DNA from: Gilliamella sp. ESL0405
Lineage (GTDB): Bacteria; Pseudomonadota; Gammaproteobacteria; Enterobacterales; Orbaceae
Direction of reading: 5' to 3'
Length of the DNA stretch: 64,000 nucleotides
Assembly: GCF_019469205.1 (NCBI RefSeq)
Contig: NZ_CP048265.1
Location: 2,480,001 to 2,544,000, forward strand
Shown here piece after piece: positions 1 to 11,182 of this stretch (position 1 is its first letter; each line of letters opens with the position of its first letter). A program made the translations under genes and the position numbers. The notes beneath the pieces were generated by a model. That model saw nothing but the letters and a program-made list of their open reading frames with translations. It did no database searches and was not told the DNA's origin.

Positions 1-17
1 ATTTAAGTTAGCGAAGA

Positions 18-3000
18 TTACTCTTCGTCTAACTCGATATTAATACCTAACGAACGAATCTCTTTTAATAATACATTAAACGATTCTGGGATCGCAGGTT
101 CCATACGATGATCACCATCTACAATATTTTTATACATCTTAGTACGACCGTTCACGTCATCTGACTTAACAGTTAACATTTCTTGTAAGGTGTAAGCTGC
201 ACCATATGCTTCAAGTGCCCACACTTCCATCTCACCGAAACGTTGTCCACCAAATTGAGCTTTACCGCCCAATGGTTGTTGAGTAACAAGACTATATGAA
301 CCAGTAGAACGAGCATGCATTTTGTCATCAACTAAATGATTTAACTTAAGCATGTACATGTAACCAACGGTAACCGGGCGTTCAAATTGTTCACCAGTTC
401 GGCCATCATACAATGTAATTTGACCTGAAGTTGGTAAATCGCCCAGCTCAAGTAATGACTTGATTTCTTGCTCTTTTGCACCGTCAAACACTGGTGTAGC
501 AAGTGGCATACCATTACGTAAGTTTTGTGCTAAAGTCATCACTTCTTGATCGGTAAATTCAGCTACATTGACTTTTTGTGCCGCACCTAGACCAAGATCA
601 TAAGCTTTTTGGATAAATTCACGTAACTTAGCTAACTCTTGTTGCTCTTTTAGCATGGTATCAATTTTTTGACCAATACCTTTAGCAGCCATACCTAAGT
701 GAGTTTCCAGGATCTGTCCAATATTCATACGAGACGGAACCCCTAGTGGGTTTAACACGATATCAACTGGACGGCCTTTGTCATCATATGGCATATCTTC
801 AATTGGGTTAATTTTCGAAATAACCCCTTTGTTACCATGACGACCCGCCATTTTATCACCCGGTTGGATTTGGCGTTTAACCGCTAAGTAAACTTTAACA
901 ATTTTAAGCACACCAGGTTGTAGATCATCACCTTGTGTGATCTTCATGCGCTTAGCTTCAAGTTTCTTGTTAAACTCAGCTTTGATCTCTTCGTGCTGCT
1001 CAGCAAGTTGCTCTAATTGCTCTTGCTTGCTTTCGTTTGAGATACCAATTGTTAGCCATTTTTCACGTGGTAGTGCATCTAATTTTTCTGCCTTAATTCC
1101 ACCTGAAATTAACACATCACGAATACGAGCAAATAATGCTGCTTCTAAGATCTTAAGCTCTTCAGTCAGATCTTTTCGTGCTTGTTTAAGTTGCATATCT
1201 TCAATTTCAAGTGCACGTTTATCTTTTTGTACACCGTCACGAGTGAAGACTTGAACATCAATAACCGTACCGGAAACACCATTTGGTACGCGTAATGAAG
1301 TATCTTTAACATCAGATGCTTTTTCACCGAAAATAGCACGTAGTAATTTCTCTTCTGGTGTTAATTGCGTTTCGCCTTTAGGCGTTACTTTACCAACCAG
1401 AATATCACCACCTTTTACTTCAGCGCCGATATAAACAATACCTGATTCATCTAATTTAGATAGTGCTGCTTCACCCACATTAGGAATATCGGCAGTAATC
1501 TCTTCCGCACCTAATTTAGTGTCACGAGATACACAAGATAGCTCTTGAATATGAATCGATGTAAAACGGTCATCTTGTACCACTTTTTCAGAAACTAAAA
1601 TAGAATCCTCGAAGTTATAACCATTCCATGGCATAAATGCCACGCGCATATTTTGACCAAGTGCTAACTCACCTAAATCGGTTGATGGACCGTCTGCAAG
1701 TACATCGCCACGTTCAACTTTTTCGCCTAATTCCACGCATGGAATTTGGTTAATACAAGTATTTTGGTTAGAACGGGTATATTTAGTTAAGTTGTAAATA
1801 TCAATACCTGTTTCACCGGCATACATTTCATCATCGTTAACGTTAATAACAATACGTGAAGCATCAACATATTGTACTGTACCGCCACGACGAGCAACCG
1901 CTGTTACACCTGAGTCAACCGCAACCGCACGTTCCATACCCGTACCAACAAATGGTTTTTCAGCTTTTAACGTCGGCACAGCTTGACGTTGCATGTTCGC
2001 ACCCATCAAGGCACGGTTCGCATCATCGTGCTCAAGGAATGGGATTAATGAAGCACCAACAGAAACGATTTGTTGTGTTGATACGTCCATATAATGAACT
2101 TGTTCCGGGCTGTATAAACCAGATTCACCATTTAAACGACAAGTCACTAAATCTTCTTTAAAGCGACCATTGTCATCAAGGTTTGAGTTAGCCTGTGCGA
2201 TAACAAATTCACTTTCGTCAATTGCTGATAAATAGTTAATTTCATCAGTTACAATACCGTCAATCACTCGGCGGTACGGCGTTTCTAAGAATCCGTATTC
2301 ATTGGTACGTGAATAAACCGCTAATGAGTTAATCAAACCGATATTTGGACCTTCCGGCGTTTCAATCGGACAGACACGACCATAATGAGTTGGATGTACG
2401 TCACGCACCTCAAAGCCTGCACGTTCACGAGTTAAACCACCCGGACCTAACGCCGAAATACGACGTTTATGTGTTATTTCAGATAATGGATTGTTTTGAT
2501 CCATAAACTGTGATAACTGGCTAGAGCCAAAGAACTCACGGATTGCCGCTGAGATTGGTTTAGCATTAATCATATCTTGTGGCATTAATGAATCAAGATC
2601 GCCTAAAGATAGACGCTCTTTCACAGCTCGTTCTACACGAACTAAACCAATACGGAATTGGTTTTCTGCCATTTCCCCGACGCTACGAATACGACGATTA
2701 CCTAAATGGTCGATATCATCCACTTCGCCATGGCCATTACGGATAGCGATAAGTTTCTTCATAACATCAACGATATCACCTTTCGTTAAGACGCTTTCGC
2801 CTTCAATATCGTCACGTCCTAAAGAACGGTTGAACTTCATTCGTCCAACAGCAGAGAGATCATAACGCTCGTCAGAGAAGAATAAGTTGTCAAATAACGC
2901 TTCGGCAGCCTCTTTTGTTGGTGGCTCGCCCGGACGCATCATTCGATAAATTTCAACTAATGCACCTAAACGATCACGAGTTGAATCGACATTCAATGTT

Positions 3001-4046
3001 TCAGAAATGAATGGACCATGATCTAAGTCATTAGTGAATAAGGTTTCAATTTTCTTGTGACCTGCGTTGGTTAATTCCAATAATAGTTCTAATGAAATTG
3101 GTGTATTAGCAGCGGCAATAATTTCGCCTGTTGCTTCATTGACATAATTTTTTGCCAGAACTTTATTAACGATATATTCAACAGGTACATCAATTTTAGT
3201 AACTTTGTCTTTTTCCAGTTCACGGATATGACGCGCAGTAATTCGACGACCTTTTTCAGCATAAACTTTGCCTTTAGATTCAATATCAAATAGCGCTGTT
3301 TCACCACGTAAACGCTCCGGAACAAGATCCATTTTTAATTTTGATTTGCCAACTTCAAAAATGGTCTTTTCAAAGAATATATCTAAAATTTCTTCAGTTT
3401 CATAACCTAACGCACGTAGAATGATTGTTGCTGGTAGTTTACGACGACGGTCAATACGAGCAAAAAGATTATCTTTTGGATCAAATTCGAAATCAAGCCA
3501 AGAGCCACGATAAGGAATAATCCGAGCATTATATAAAACTTTACCAGAAGAGTGTGTTTTACCTTTATCACTATCAAAGAACACACCAGGACTACGATGT
3601 AATTGTGATACGATTACACGTTCTGTACCGTTGATCACAAATGTTCCGTTGTCCGTCATTAAAGGAATTTCGCCCATGTAGACGTCTTGCTCTTTAATAT
3701 CTTTTACTGTTCCTTCTGGCGCATCTTTATCATAAATAACTAAACGTAATTTTACGCGCAACGGTGCTGAGTAAGTGATCCCTCTAATTTGACATTCTTT
3801 AACATCAAACACAGGTTCGCCCATTTTAAAGCTCACGTATTGTAACTCAGCGTTACCACTATAACTTTTTATCGGAAATATTGAACGAAAAGCGGCTTCT
3901 AGACCATATTGACCTTCCGGGTCTTGCTCAATAAATTTCTGGAACGAATCAAGTTGAATAGAAAGAAGATACGGTATATCCAAGACTTGTGGACGCTTAC
4001 CAAAATTCTTACGAATTCGTTTTTTCTCGGTATAAGAGTAAACCAT
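18..4046 (-). CDS. rpoB: RNA polymerase beta subunit
   Basis: Encodes the 1342-residue beta subunit of DNA-directed RNA polymerase, which forms one jaw of the catalytic centre together with beta-prime. The length equals that of the E. coli protein, and the N-terminus ([17 protein letters not shown]) is typical of the family. The rifampicin-binding cluster near residue 510-530 reads [20 protein letters not shown] followed by [11 protein letters not shown], the drug-sensitive form. The C-terminal region with [20 protein letters not shown] is also intact. The gene is last in a minus-strand series rplK-rplA-rplJ-rplL-rpoB. rpoC would be expected just beyond position 1, outside the window. Identification is certain from overall similarity. 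Confidence 0.99.
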   Translation of the reverse strand: MVYSYTEKKRIRKNFGKRPQVLDIPYLLSIQLDSFQKFIEQDPEGQYGLEAAFRSIFPIKSYSGNAELQYVSFKMGEPVFDVKECQIRGITYSAPLRVKLRLVIYDKDAPEGTVKDIKEQDVYMGEIPLMTDNGTFVINGTERVIVSQLHRSPGVFFDSDKGKTHSSGKVLYNARIIPYRGSWLDFEFDPKDNLFARIDRRRKLPATIILRALGYETEEILDIFFEKTIFEVGKSKLKMDLVPERLRGETALFDIESKGKVYAEKGRRITARHIRELEKDKVTKIDVPVEYIVNKVLAKNYVNEATGEIIAAANTPISLELLLELTNAGHKKIETLFTNDLDHGPFISETLNVDSTRDRLGALVEIYRMMRPGEPPTKEAAEALFDNLFFSDERYDLSAVGRMKFNRSLGRDDIEGESVLTKGDIVDVMKKLIAIRNGHGEVDDIDHLGNRRIRSVGEMAENQFRIGLVRVERAVKERLSLGDLDSLMPQDMINAKPISAAIREFFGSSQLSQFMDQNNPLSEITHKRRISALGPGGLTRERAGFEVRDVHPTHYGRVCPIETPEGPNIGLINSLAVYSRTNEYGFLETPYRRVIDGIVTDEINYLSAIDESEFVIAQANSNLDDNGRFKEDLVTCRLNGESGLYSPEQVHYMDVSTQQIVSVGASLIPFLEHDDANRALMGANMQRQAVPTLKAEKPFVGTGMERAVAVDSGVTAVARRGGTVQYVDASRIVINVNDDEMYAGETGIDIYNLTKYTRSNQNTCINQIPCVELGEKVERGDVLADGPSTDLGELALGQNMRVAFMPWNGYNFEDSILVSEKVVQDDRFTSIHIQELSCVSRDTKLGAEEITADIPNVGEAALSKLDESGIVYIGAEVKGGDILVGKVTPKGETQLTPEEKLLRAIFGEKASDVKDTSLRVPNGVSGTVIDVQVFTRDGVQKDKRALEIEDMQLKQARKDLTEELKILEAALFARIRDVLISGGIKAEKLDALPREKWLTIGISNESKQEQLEQLAEQHEEIKAEFNKKLEAKRMKITQGDDLQPGVLKIVKVYLAVKRQIQPGDKMAGRHGNKGVISKINPIEDMPYDDKGRPVDIVLNPLGVPSRMNIGQILETHLGMAAKGIGQKIDTMLKEQQELAKLREFIQKAYDLGLGAAQKVNVAEFTDQEVMTLAQNLRNGMPLATPVFDGAKEQEIKSLLELGDLPTSGQITLYDGRTGEQFERPVTVGYMYMLKLNHLVDDKMHARSTGSYSLVTQQPLGGKAQFGGQRFGEMEVWALEAYGAAYTLQEMLTVKSDDVNGRTKMYKNIVDGDHRMEPAIPESFNVLLKEIRSLGINIELDEE

Positions 4047-4242
4047 TAGTTCCTCAACTTGCTTATCTGCTATTTTAGCATGATTAAATATTCATCAGGG
4101 GGTACTACCTTTAAATAATAACGCCTGACACCTCATCGAAAATATCTATAAATATCAATTGATTAGGCTTAATAAATATACTATTTCTTTATTACTTCTT
4201 ATTGATAATCTTAAAATAAAATTCTTTGACTTATTACAGCGC

Positions 4243-4272
4243 AAAAAGGCTGGAGGTAAAAAACCCCCAGCC
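4243..4272 (-). terminator. rplL-rpoB attenuator hairpin
   Basis: Read on the minus strand, arms at 4263-4272 and 4248-4257 form a 10-bp stem (one G-U pair) with a short T-rich loop, followed by five T residues. It lies between rplL and rpoB, where enterobacteria have a partial terminator that sets the ratio of ribosomal protein to polymerase transcripts. Because rpoB still depends on read-through, I expect attenuation rather than full termination. Confidence 0.75.
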
Positions 4273-4294
4273 ATTTAGCTTGCTTTTGATAAAC

Positions 4295-4663
4295 TTATTT
4301 AAGTTCGACAACTGCACCAGATTCTTCAAGTGCCTTTTTAAGTTCATCTGCATCAGCTTTGCTAACGCCTTCTTTAACTGTTGCTGGAGCTGATTCAACA
4401 AGATCTTTAGCTTCTTTTAAGCCTAAACCAGTTGCACCACGAACGGCTTTGATAACCGCTACTTTGTTAGCGCCAACATCTTTTAAGATTACATCAAATT
4501 CAGATTTTTCTTCTGCTGCTTCAGCTGGACCAGCTGCTGCAACTGCTACAGCTGCTGCTGCAGAAACGCCAAATTTTTCTTCCATCATTGATACAAGTTC
4601 AACAACGTCCATTACAGACATTTCAGCAACTGCATCTAAAATTTGTTCTTTAGTGATAGACAT
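4295..4663 (-). CDS. rplL: 50S ribosomal protein L7/L12
   Basis: Encodes the stalk protein L7/L12, which recruits translation factors to the large ribosomal subunit. I start it at the ATG giving [12 protein letters not shown] (122 residues), rather than five codons upstream, because that matches the family N-terminus and length. The order is typical: N-terminal dimerisation helices, an Ala-rich hinge ([19 protein letters not shown]) near residues 36-54, then the C-terminal factor-binding domain ending in a GAVVELK-type tail. It follows rplJ by about 60 bp and shares its L10-controlled transcript. Confidence 0.98.
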   Translation of the reverse strand: MSITKEQILDAVAEMSVMDVVELVSMMEEKFGVSAAAAVAVAAAGPAEAAEEKSEFDVILKDVGANKVAVIKAVRGATGLGLKEAKDLVESAPATVKEGVSKADADELKKALEESGAVVELK

Positions 4664-4721
4664 AATATAGTTTCCCAAATTTACATTTTTTTAATTGATA
4701 AAATTCACAATCACAGCGCTA

Positions 4722-5219
4722 TTAAGCAGCTTGTTTTTGATCGCGAACCGCTGCAAGAGTACGAACCAATTTGCCAGCTGCGGCTTCTTTCATGGTTGAC
4801 ATCAAGCGAGCTAATGCTTCTTCATAAGTAGGTAATGTTGCTAAGCGATCAATGTTCGCTGCGGTAATCAACTCACCTTCAAAGGCTGCGGCTTTAATCT
4901 CAAAATTATCATTTTCTTTAGCGAACGCTTTAAAAATACGCGCTGCGGCACCTGGGTGCTCGTTTGAAAATGCAATTAGAGTAGGACCAACAAACGTATC
5001 TTTTAAACACTCATATTGAGTGTCCTCTACAACACGGCGTAATAGCGTATTACGAACAACACGCATATAAACACCAGCTTCACGAGCAGATTTACGTAAT
5101 GCAGTCATTTTTTCTACAGTTACGCCACGAGAGTCAGCAACAACTGCAGATAGCGCACCTTTGGCGATTTCGTTAACTTCAGCAACAATTTCTTGTTTAT
5201 TTTGAAGATTTAGTGCCAT
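4722..5219 (-). CDS. rplJ: 50S ribosomal protein L10
   Basis: Encodes L10 (165 residues), which anchors L7/L12 dimers to the 23S rRNA and, as the L10-(L12)4 complex, represses its own messenger. The start [15 protein letters not shown] and the core motif [18 protein letters not shown] are characteristic. The C-terminal helix that binds L12 is present ([20 protein letters not shown]). An L10-type leader precedes it, so autogenous control is expected. It is cotranscribed with rplL. Confidence 0.98.
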   Translation of the reverse strand: MALNLQNKQEIVAEVNEIAKGALSAVVADSRGVTVEKMTALRKSAREAGVYMRVVRNTLLRRVVEDTQYECLKDTFVGPTLIAFSNEHPGAAARIFKAFAKENDNFEIKAAAFEGELITAANIDRLATLPTYEEALARLMSTMKEAAAGKLVRTLAAVRDQKQAA

Positions 5220-5234
5220 TGGTATTGCTCCTGG

Positions 5235-5425
5235 ATTAAACTAGGCAAAGCCTAGACTGATTTTAACTAGTTACACACGTAACTAGCATAACCACGATGA
5301 GCAGAATTCCTGTATTATATCTTATCAGGTTCTGTCACCGTCTACGTAGAAAAATTAAGTAATCAAATATCAATTACACCTACGGTCTTGGACGGGGTCT
5401 GGTTAAGGCCAGACACCAACCGATT
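5235..5425 (-). promoter_or_regulatory. L10 leader (autoregulatory 5' UTR of rplJL)
   Basis: The rplA-rplJ gap of about 230 bp holds, on the minus strand, the block CCGTCCAAGACCGTAGGTG (5377-5395), next to a GTCTGG/CCAGAC hairpin (5397-5414). Both resemble the enterobacterial L10 leader where the L10-L12 complex binds. Further dyads, such as the ACTAGTTACACACGTAACTAG stretch near 5267, lie closer to rplJ. The boundaries are approximate. A covariance search with the L10_leader family would settle them. Confidence 0.8.
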
Positions 5426-5450
5426 TTTTGTTTAACTGGCTAACAGCTAA

Positions 5451-6152
5451 TTAAACAGTTGCATTTAATGTTGCTTGATCGATAGCAACACCAGCGCCCA
5501 TTGTTGTAGAAAGGCTTACTTTCTTAATAAATACGCCTTTTGATGAAGCTGGTTTTGCACGTTTTAATGCAACAAGTAATGCTTCTAAATTCTCTTTAAG
5601 CTTATCTGCATCAAAATCAGCTTTACCGATAGTAGTATGGATAATACCATTTTTATCATTACGGTAACGGATTTGACCAGCTTTAGCGTTTTTCACTGCT
5701 TCAGCAACGTTAGGTGTTACAGTACCGACTTTAGGGTTTGGCATTAAACCACGTGGCCCTAAAATTTGACCTAATTGACCAACAACACGCATAGCGTCTG
5801 GAGATGCAATAACAACATCAAAATCCATTTCGCCTTTTTTGATTTGATCAGCAAGATCGTCCATACCAACTAATTCAGCACCAGCTTCTTTAGCGGCTTC
5901 AGCATTTGCGCCTTGTGTGAACACAGCAACACGAACACTACGTCCGGTACCATGTGGAAGCACGATTGCGCCACGAACGTTTTGATCTGATTTACGTGAA
6001 TCGATACCTAAATTAACAGCAACGTCAACGCTTTCAGTAAATTTAGCAGTAGCAAGCTCTTTTAATAAAGCGATTGCTTCATTGATTTCATATTGTTTAG
6101 TCGCATTCACTTTTTCGCGGATAAGTTTAGCTTTCTTAGATAATTTAGCCAT
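5451..6152 (-). CDS. rplA: 50S ribosomal protein L1
   Basis: Encodes L1 (233 residues), the mobile-stalk protein that helps release deacylated tRNA and represses translation of its own operon. Family motifs include [21 protein letters not shown] near residue 47 and the [18 protein letters not shown] block near residue 130. It begins three bases downstream of the rplK stop, so the two genes are translationally coupled as in other bacteria. Confidence 0.99.
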   Translation of the reverse strand: MAKLSKKAKLIREKVNATKQYEINEAIALLKELATAKFTESVDVAVNLGIDSRKSDQNVRGAIVLPHGTGRSVRVAVFTQGANAEAAKEAGAELVGMDDLADQIKKGEMDFDVVIASPDAMRVVGQLGQILGPRGLMPNPKVGTVTPNVAEAVKNAKAGQIRYRNDKNGIIHTTIGKADFDADKLKENLEALLVALKRAKPASSKGVFIKKVSLSTTMGAGVAIDQATLNATV

Positions 6153-6155
6153 GAA

Positions 6156-6584
6156 TTAACCCTCCACTTCCAAGCCCATTGAACGTGCAGTTCCTTCGAT
6201 AGAACGCATCATCGTTTCAATGGTAGCACCATTCATATCTGCAGCTTTTAATTCAGCGATTTCGCGAATTTGCGCACTCGTTACTTTACCAACTTTTTTC
6301 TTGTTAGGTTCGCCAGAACCAGACTTGATTTTTGCAGCTTTTTTCAATAATACAGCTGCTGGTGGGGTTTTAGTAACAAAAGTAAATGAACGGTCAGAAT
6401 ATACTGTAATAACAACAGGAATAGGTAGACCTTTTTCCATGCTTTCTGTTTTAGCGTTAAATGCTTTACAGAATTCCATGATGTTAACACCATGTTGACC
6501 AAGTGCTGGACCAACTGGTGGACTAGGATTTGCTGCACCAGCTGCAACTTGCAACTTGATGTAGGCTTGTACTTTCTTTGCCAT
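6156..6584 (-). CDS. rplK: 50S ribosomal protein L11
   Basis: Encodes L11 (142 residues when started at [12 protein letters not shown]), part of the GTPase-associated centre of the ribosome. An upstream in-frame start would add 15 residues with no family match. The chosen ATG is preceded by AAAAGGAACC, and the length equals that of E. coli L11. The Pro-rich [20 protein letters not shown] segment marks the N-terminal domain. The 5' neighbours are fbaA and pgk rather than secE-nusG, so this operon must start in the roughly 190 bp above it. Confidence 0.98.
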   Translation of the reverse strand: MAKKVQAYIKLQVAAGAANPSPPVGPALGQHGVNIMEFCKAFNAKTESMEKGLPIPVVITVYSDRSFTFVTKTPPAAVLLKKAAKIKSGSGEPNKKKVGKVTSAQIREIAELKAADMNGATIETMMRSIEGTARSMGLEVEG

Positions 6585-6724
6585 TTTAGGTTCCTTTTCT
6601 CGGGTGCAAACGCCTCTATTAATAACCAATATTAATAAATAGACAGCTCCCCTAAGTTAAATGAGGGCAGAATTATCCTACAACAAATAAAAAAATGCAA
6701 GTTTTATTTATTAAAGGATAAACC

Positions 6725-6748
6725 AAAAGCAGGGCTATCACCCTGCCT
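6725..6748 (-). terminator. fbaA terminator
   Basis: On the minus strand GCAGGG and CCCTGC (arms 6741-6746 and 6729-6734, extendable by two pairs) close a 6-nt loop and are followed by TTTT. It lies just past the fbaA stop and separates the glycolytic genes from the ribosomal-protein operon. Confidence 0.65.
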
Positions 6749-6775
6749 TAAGTTAATATGTTTAAAAACAATAAG

Positions 6776-7855
6776 TTAAAGTACGTTTACTGCATTAAGC
6801 TCTTTAAATGCAAGTTCTAAACGTGAAACTAAAGACTCTTGACCTTTACGTAACCATACGCGTGGATCATAGTATTTTTTATTTGGCGCATCGGCACCTT
6901 CAGGGTTACCTAATTGACCCTGTAAGTAAGCTTCGTTCGCTTTATAATATTCTAAGATACCTGCCCAGTTAGCCCATTGAGTATCAGTATCAATGTTCAT
7001 TTTAACAACACCGTAACTTACTGCTTCAGCAATCTCTTCTGGTGTAGAGCCAGAACCGCCATGGAATACGAAGTTTAGTGATTTTTCAGGTAAATTGAAT
7101 TTTTCTGATATAAATTTTTGAGAGTTATCAAGAATTTTTGGCGTTAATTTAACATTACCTGGTTTATAAACACCATGTACGTTACCGAATGCAGCCGCAA
7201 TGGTAAAACGTGGGCTAATTGCGCTTAAACGTTCATAAGCGTAAGCAACGTCTTCTGGTTGAGTATAAAGTGCTGAACTATCCATATGGCTATTGTCAAC
7301 ACCGTCTTCTTCACCACCAGTACAACCTAATTCAAGTTCTAATGTCATTTTCATTGCAGACATACGAGCAAGATATTGACAACAAATATCAATATTATCT
7401 TTTAATGTCTCTTCAGATAGATCGATCATATGTGAAGAAAATAGTGGTTTACCGGTTTTAGCAAAATGCGTTTCGCCAGCATCAAGTAATCCATCAACCC
7501 ATGGTAATAATTTTTTTGCACAATGGTCAGTATGAACAATAACAGGCACGCCATATTTTTCAGCCATAAGGTGAACATGTTTAGCACCAGAAATCGCACC
7601 TAAAACAGCAGCTTCTTGCCCATCTAATTTCAATCCTTTACCTGCGATAAATTGAGCGCCACCGTTAGAGAATTGAACGATAACAGCAGAACCAACTTTA
7701 GCCGCAGTTTCAATTACTGCATTAATTGTATTAGTGTCAACACAGTTAACAGCGGGTAATGCAAAATTATTTTCACGAGCAACTTGAAACACTTTTTGAA
7801 CATCATCACCGGTTACAACACCAGGTTTAACGACATCAGAAATCTTTGTAGCCAT
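6776..7855 (-). CDS. fbaA: Class II fructose-bisphosphate aldolase
   Basis: Encodes the zinc-dependent aldolase that splits fructose 1,6-bisphosphate into dihydroxyacetone phosphate and glyceraldehyde 3-phosphate in the cytosol. The 359-residue length equals E. coli FbaA. The metal and catalytic motifs are visible: HTDHCAKK around residue 108, LELELGCTGGEEDGVDN near 172, the FGNVHGVYKPG loop, and VFHGGSGS near 263. It follows pgk in the same direction with a hairpin in the gap. The gapA-like epd gene that often starts this cluster is absent. Confidence 0.98.
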   Translation of the reverse strand: MATKISDVVKPGVVTGDDVQKVFQVARENNFALPAVNCVDTNTINAVIETAAKVGSAVIVQFSNGGAQFIAGKGLKLDGQEAAVLGAISGAKHVHLMAEKYGVPVIVHTDHCAKKLLPWVDGLLDAGETHFAKTGKPLFSSHMIDLSEETLKDNIDICCQYLARMSAMKMTLELELGCTGGEEDGVDNSHMDSSALYTQPEDVAYAYERLSAISPRFTIAAAFGNVHGVYKPGNVKLTPKILDNSQKFISEKFNLPEKSLNFVFHGGSGSTPEEIAEAVSYGVVKMNIDTDTQWANWAGILEYYKANEAYLQGQLGNPEGADAPNKKYYDPRVWLRKGQESLVSRLELAFKELNAVNVL

Positions 7856-7889
7856 TTTAATACCTATAAATTTATTTATATAAAAATTA

Positions 7890-7914
7890 AAGGATGAGTG
7901 ATTGACTCATCCTT
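7890..7914 (-). terminator. pgk-fbaA intercistronic hairpin
   Basis: Perfect 10-bp inverted repeat (AAGGATGAGT at 7890-7899 against 7905-7914) with a 5-nt loop, followed on the minus strand by TAATTTTTAT. It may be a partial terminator or an mRNA-stabilising stem between pgk and fbaA. Confidence 0.5.
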
Positions 7915-7928
7915 CATATAGAAAACTA

Positions 7929-9092
7929 TTACGCTTTTGCTCTCTCTTCTAGCATTGCAACAGCAGGAAGTTTTTTACCTTCTACAAACTCTAGGAAGGC
8001 ACCGCCACCAGTTGAAATATAAGAGATTTTATCTTCAATACCAAATAAATCAATCGCAGCTAATGTATCACCACCACCAGCAATTGAGAAGCCATCGCTA
8101 TCAGCAATTGCTTTAGCAACAATCTCAGTACCACGACGGAAATTAGGGAACTCAAATACGCCTACAGGGCCATTCCATAAGATCGTTTTGGCTTTTTTGA
8201 TAATGTCGGCTAATGCTTCAGCTGATTTGTCGCCTAAATCAAGAATTTGATCATTTTCTTTAACATCGGCAACTGATTTTTCAGTCGCTGTTGCTGTTTC
8301 GCTAAATTCAGTTGCAACACGCACATCAGTCGGGACAGGAATATGGCAGTTAGCCATTAATTTTTTCGCTTCAGGGATTAAATCAGCTTCATAAAGTGAT
8401 TTACCAACATTGTAGCCTTCTGCTGCGATGAAAGTATTAGCAATACCACCACCAACGATAATTTGATCGGCAATTTTTGATAAAGAATCAAGTACAGTTA
8501 ATTTAGTTGATACTTTTGAACCGGCAACAATTGCAACCATTGGGCGAGCTGGATTATCTAGCGCTTTACCTAACGCATCAAGTTCGGCGGCTAATAAAGG
8601 ACCGGCACAAGCGATCGGGGCAAATTTACCAACACCATGAGTTGAAGCTTGCGCACGGTGAGCAGTACCAAATGCATCCATGACATAGATATCACAAAGT
8701 GCCGCATATTTTTTTGATAAAGCTTCGTCATCTTTACCTTCACCCACATTAAAACGAACGTTTTCAAGCACAACAAGTTCGCCTTCTTTAACATCAACAC
8801 CGTTTAAGTAATCTTTAACTAAACGTACAGGGAAAGAAACATGCTCTTTTAAGTAATCAACTACAGGTTGTAATGAAAACTCTGGGTTATATTCACCTTC
8901 CGTTGGACGCCCAATGTGTGAAGTAACCATTACTTTAGCGCCTTTTTTAATTGCTTCTTCAATAGTTGGTAATGATGCTTTAATACGAGCATCAGAGGTT
9001 ACCTTACCATTTTTGACTGGCACATTAAGATCTGAGCGAATAAATAAGCGTTTTCCTTTTAGATCAAGATCTTGCATTCTAATAATAGACAT
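7929..9092 (-). CDS. pgk: Phosphoglycerate kinase
   Basis: Encodes the kinase that transfers phosphate from 1,3-bisphosphoglycerate to ADP (387 residues, the usual bacterial length). The N-terminal substrate motif [19 protein letters not shown], the HIGRP loop, and the C-terminal nucleotide motif [13 protein letters not shown] and [11 protein letters not shown] are all present. It is the first gene of the pgk-fbaA pair and is divergent from rpsT. Confidence 0.98.
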   Translation of the reverse strand: MSIIRMQDLDLKGKRLFIRSDLNVPVKNGKVTSDARIKASLPTIEEAIKKGAKVMVTSHIGRPTEGEYNPEFSLQPVVDYLKEHVSFPVRLVKDYLNGVDVKEGELVVLENVRFNVGEGKDDEALSKKYAALCDIYVMDAFGTAHRAQASTHGVGKFAPIACAGPLLAAELDALGKALDNPARPMVAIVAGSKVSTKLTVLDSLSKIADQIIVGGGIANTFIAAEGYNVGKSLYEADLIPEAKKLMANCHIPVPTDVRVATEFSETATATEKSVADVKENDQILDLGDKSAEALADIIKKAKTILWNGPVGVFEFPNFRRGTEIVAKAIADSDGFSIAGGGDTLAAIDLFGIEDKISYISTGGGAFLEFVEGKKLPAVAMLEERAKA

Positions 9093-9242
9093 GAGACTTC
9101 CTCTTATAAATATAGATATAATAAAATTTTCACTATTCTAACATAAAATTTCTAATTAGGTTATAGCCATTATTGGCTGAATAGTAAACATTTATCATAA
9201 TGATAAAAAATAGCAATTCTTAATTTTTTTTGTACAACGCCA

Positions 9243-9271
9243 TTGACAATAGGCAGAAAATCAGGCATATT
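9243..9271 (+). promoter_or_regulatory. Predicted rpsT promoter
   Basis: TTGACA at 9243-9248 is separated by 17 bp from CATATT at 9266-9271, about 50 bp ahead of the rpsT start. The -35 is a perfect consensus and the spacing is optimal, as expected for a strongly expressed ribosomal protein gene. Confidence 0.6.
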
Positions 9272-9319
9272 TTGCCGCCTTATTAATATGTAATTTTTTT
9301 CTAAACTTGGGAGTTGACT

Positions 9320-9583
9320 TTGGCTAATATCAAATCAGCTAAGAAACGTGCGGTTCAATCTGAAAAACGCCGTAAACATAATGCTAGTAACCGTTCAATG
9401 ATGCGTACTTATATTAAAAAAGTTTACGCAGCTGTTGCAGCTGGTGATAAACAAACAGCTGAAGTAGCATTCAAAGACATGCAAGCAGTTGTTGACCGTC
9501 AAGCAGCTCGTGGCTTAATCCACAAAAATAAAGCTGCACGTCATAAAGCGAATTTAGTTAAACAGATTAAAGCATTAGCGTAA
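9320..9583 (+). CDS. rpsT: 30S ribosomal protein S20
   Basis: Encodes S20 (87 residues), a primary 16S rRNA-binding protein of the small subunit. I choose the TTG at 9320 (mature [19 protein letters not shown]) rather than the TTG six bases upstream. GGGAG at 9309-9313 lies six bases before 9320 but would abut the earlier codon, and E. coli rpsT also starts with UUG. A UUG start is linked to autoregulation by S20 in E. coli. A strong terminator follows. Confidence 0.96.
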   Translation: MANIKSAKKRAVQSEKRRKHNASNRSMMRTYIKKVYAAVAAGDKQTAEVAFKDMQAVVDRQAARGLIHKNKAARHKANLVKQIKALA

Positions 9584-9624
9584 TGTTTTATTGATCTGTT
9601 AACTATTAAAGTTAAAGAAAATTA

Positions 9625-9652
9625 AAAAAAAGTGGTGTAAGCCACTTTTTTT
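9625..9652 (+). terminator. rpsT rho-independent terminator
   Basis: A stem of seven A-T pairs plus GTGG/CCAC (9625-9635 against 9642-9652) with a TGTAAG loop ends in a run of seven T residues. This is a textbook terminator directly after rpsT. Confidence 0.9.
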
Positions 9653-9705
9653 ATTTGTAAACTACTCATCTAATAATTATTAACTAAAATACAAGAGAGT
9701 ATATT

Positions 9706-10320
9706 GTGGTTCAGCGTGATTATGTGAGAAAAAAAAAGCGCCAAACAAAAAAAAATAAATCACAAAGCTTTTCCGGTTTAATGATTTTTCTTGCAATCAT
9801 TATTATTGCGCTATTTTCTGCTATTTTATATTTTGTTTCGAATAATCATCCCAACAAACCCGTTGAGCCACCTAAAGTAAAAACGGAACCACCGGCGATA
9901 ACCTTGCCAGAAAAACCGCAAGAACGCTGGACGTATCTCAAAGAGTTAGAGACACCAAACGCTAATCCTGGTACTAACGCAATTGCCAGTGAAAGACAAC
10001 AGATCTTAGACAGTTTTGTGAATAATTCCCGTAATGTTCCAACAACGTCATCACAGCCAAAACCACCGACTACGTCTTCTCAATCAGCAACAGATAGTAA
10101 GGATGCAAATAAATGGTTATTACAATGCGGAGCCTTTAAAGAAAAAGCGAATGCTGATACCTTAAAAGCAAAACTTGCTATGATTGGAATAAGTGGTAAT
10201 ATTGCCTCTGGACAGTTGTATCGTGTTACCGTCGGCCCATATACCAGTAAAAGTAACGCAGAGAAAGCACTAAATTCATTAAAAGGTAATGGGATCAATA
10301 ATTGTATTATTTCTAACTAA
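9706..10320 (+). CDS. ftsN: Cell division protein FtsN (SPOR domain)
   Basis: A 204-residue single-pass inner-membrane protein that triggers septal peptidoglycan synthesis. It starts with GTG and reads MVQRDYVRKKKR, close to the FtsN N-terminus that contacts FtsA. A Lys-rich cytoplasmic segment is followed by a membrane helix at about residues 24-44, a Pro/Thr/Ser-rich periplasmic linker, and a SPOR domain at about 135-204 (WLLQCGAFKEKANADTL ... YRVTVGPYTSKSNAEKAL). It is clearly shorter than E. coli FtsN (319 residues), mainly in the linker. Family membership is clear; equivalence to FtsN rests on the N-terminus and layout. Confidence 0.88.
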   Translation: MVQRDYVRKKKRQTKKNKSQSFSGLMIFLAIIIIALFSAILYFVSNNHPNKPVEPPKVKTEPPAITLPEKPQERWTYLKELETPNANPGTNAIASERQQILDSFVNNSRNVPTTSSQPKPPTTSSQSATDSKDANKWLLQCGAFKEKANADTLKAKLAMIGISGNIASGQLYRVTVGPYTSKSNAEKALNSLKGNGINNCIISN

Positions 10321-10331
10321 TAAGAAATTAT

Positions 10332-11174
10332 ATGAATATACTCAAACAAATACAGTCCTTTTCGATGATGTTGTGGTCTCGCCTTAATCATGACCGCTTG
10401 ACCACTTCAGCAGCCGGGCTTGCTTACACTACGATTTTGGCTTTAGTTCCGCTTATCACTGTCATCTTTTCTTTGCTTTCTGCTTTCCCAATGTTTGATG
10501 AAATAAGCCTTTCATTAAAAAAATTAATTTACAGTAACCTTGTCCCTACCGCCAGTGATACGATACAAAATTATCTTGAACAGTTTATCGCCAACACCAA
10601 AAAGATGACCTTTGCTGGGGTCATTGGCTTAATAGTCACTTCGTTATTATTAATCAACACTATTAATACAGCACTTAACCATATTTGGAAAACTAAGCGT
10701 AAACGCTCGTTTATGTACAACTTAACCATGTACTGGACGATTTTAACATTGGGGCCGATTTTAGTCGGATCAAGTGTGGCAGTAAGTTATTATATATTTT
10801 CACTTAAATGGTTATCTGTCGCTGCCACCGGTAATATTTTACTGAGTATATTACCGTTTTTGATTTCTGTGGTTGGATTTTGGTTACTTTATAGCATTAT
10901 TCCGACCGAATCGGTACCACTTAAAGAGTCGATGATTGGCGCAATTGTGGCAGCAATACTTTTCGAATTAGGAAAGCGCGCATTTGCACTTTATGTGACC
11001 TCCTTCCCAACTTATCAACTTATTTACGGTGTTGTTTCGTCGATTCCTATCATGCTGGTTTGGATTTACTGCTCCTGGTGCATTGTACTTTTTGGCGCAG
11101 AATTTGCCGCAACATTGACAGAATTTAATCGACAAAAAAAGCAGCCCCTTGAAAACCAGCCTCAACCGGAGTAA
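10332..11174 (+). CDS. yihY: YihY family inner membrane protein
   Basis: A 280-residue polytopic protein of the YihY/BrkB family, formerly described as ribonuclease BN; its function is not firmly established. The family signature [25 protein letters not shown] is near residues 29-53, and six hydrophobic segments can be counted. It starts 11 bp after ftsN and ends 8 bp before dtd; yihY-dtd is also an E. coli gene pair. Confidence 0.9.
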   Translation: MNILKQIQSFSMMLWSRLNHDRLTTSAAGLAYTTILALVPLITVIFSLLSAFPMFDEISLSLKKLIYSNLVPTASDTIQNYLEQFIANTKKMTFAGVIGLIVTSLLLINTINTALNHIWKTKRKRSFMYNLTMYWTILTLGPILVGSSVAVSYYIFSLKWLSVAATGNILLSILPFLISVVGFWLLYSIIPTESVPLKESMIGAIVAAILFELGKRAFALYVTSFPTYQLIYGVVSSIPIMLVWIYCSWCIVLFGAEFAATLTEFNRQKKQPLENQPQPE

Positions 11175-11182
11175 ATCGTATT

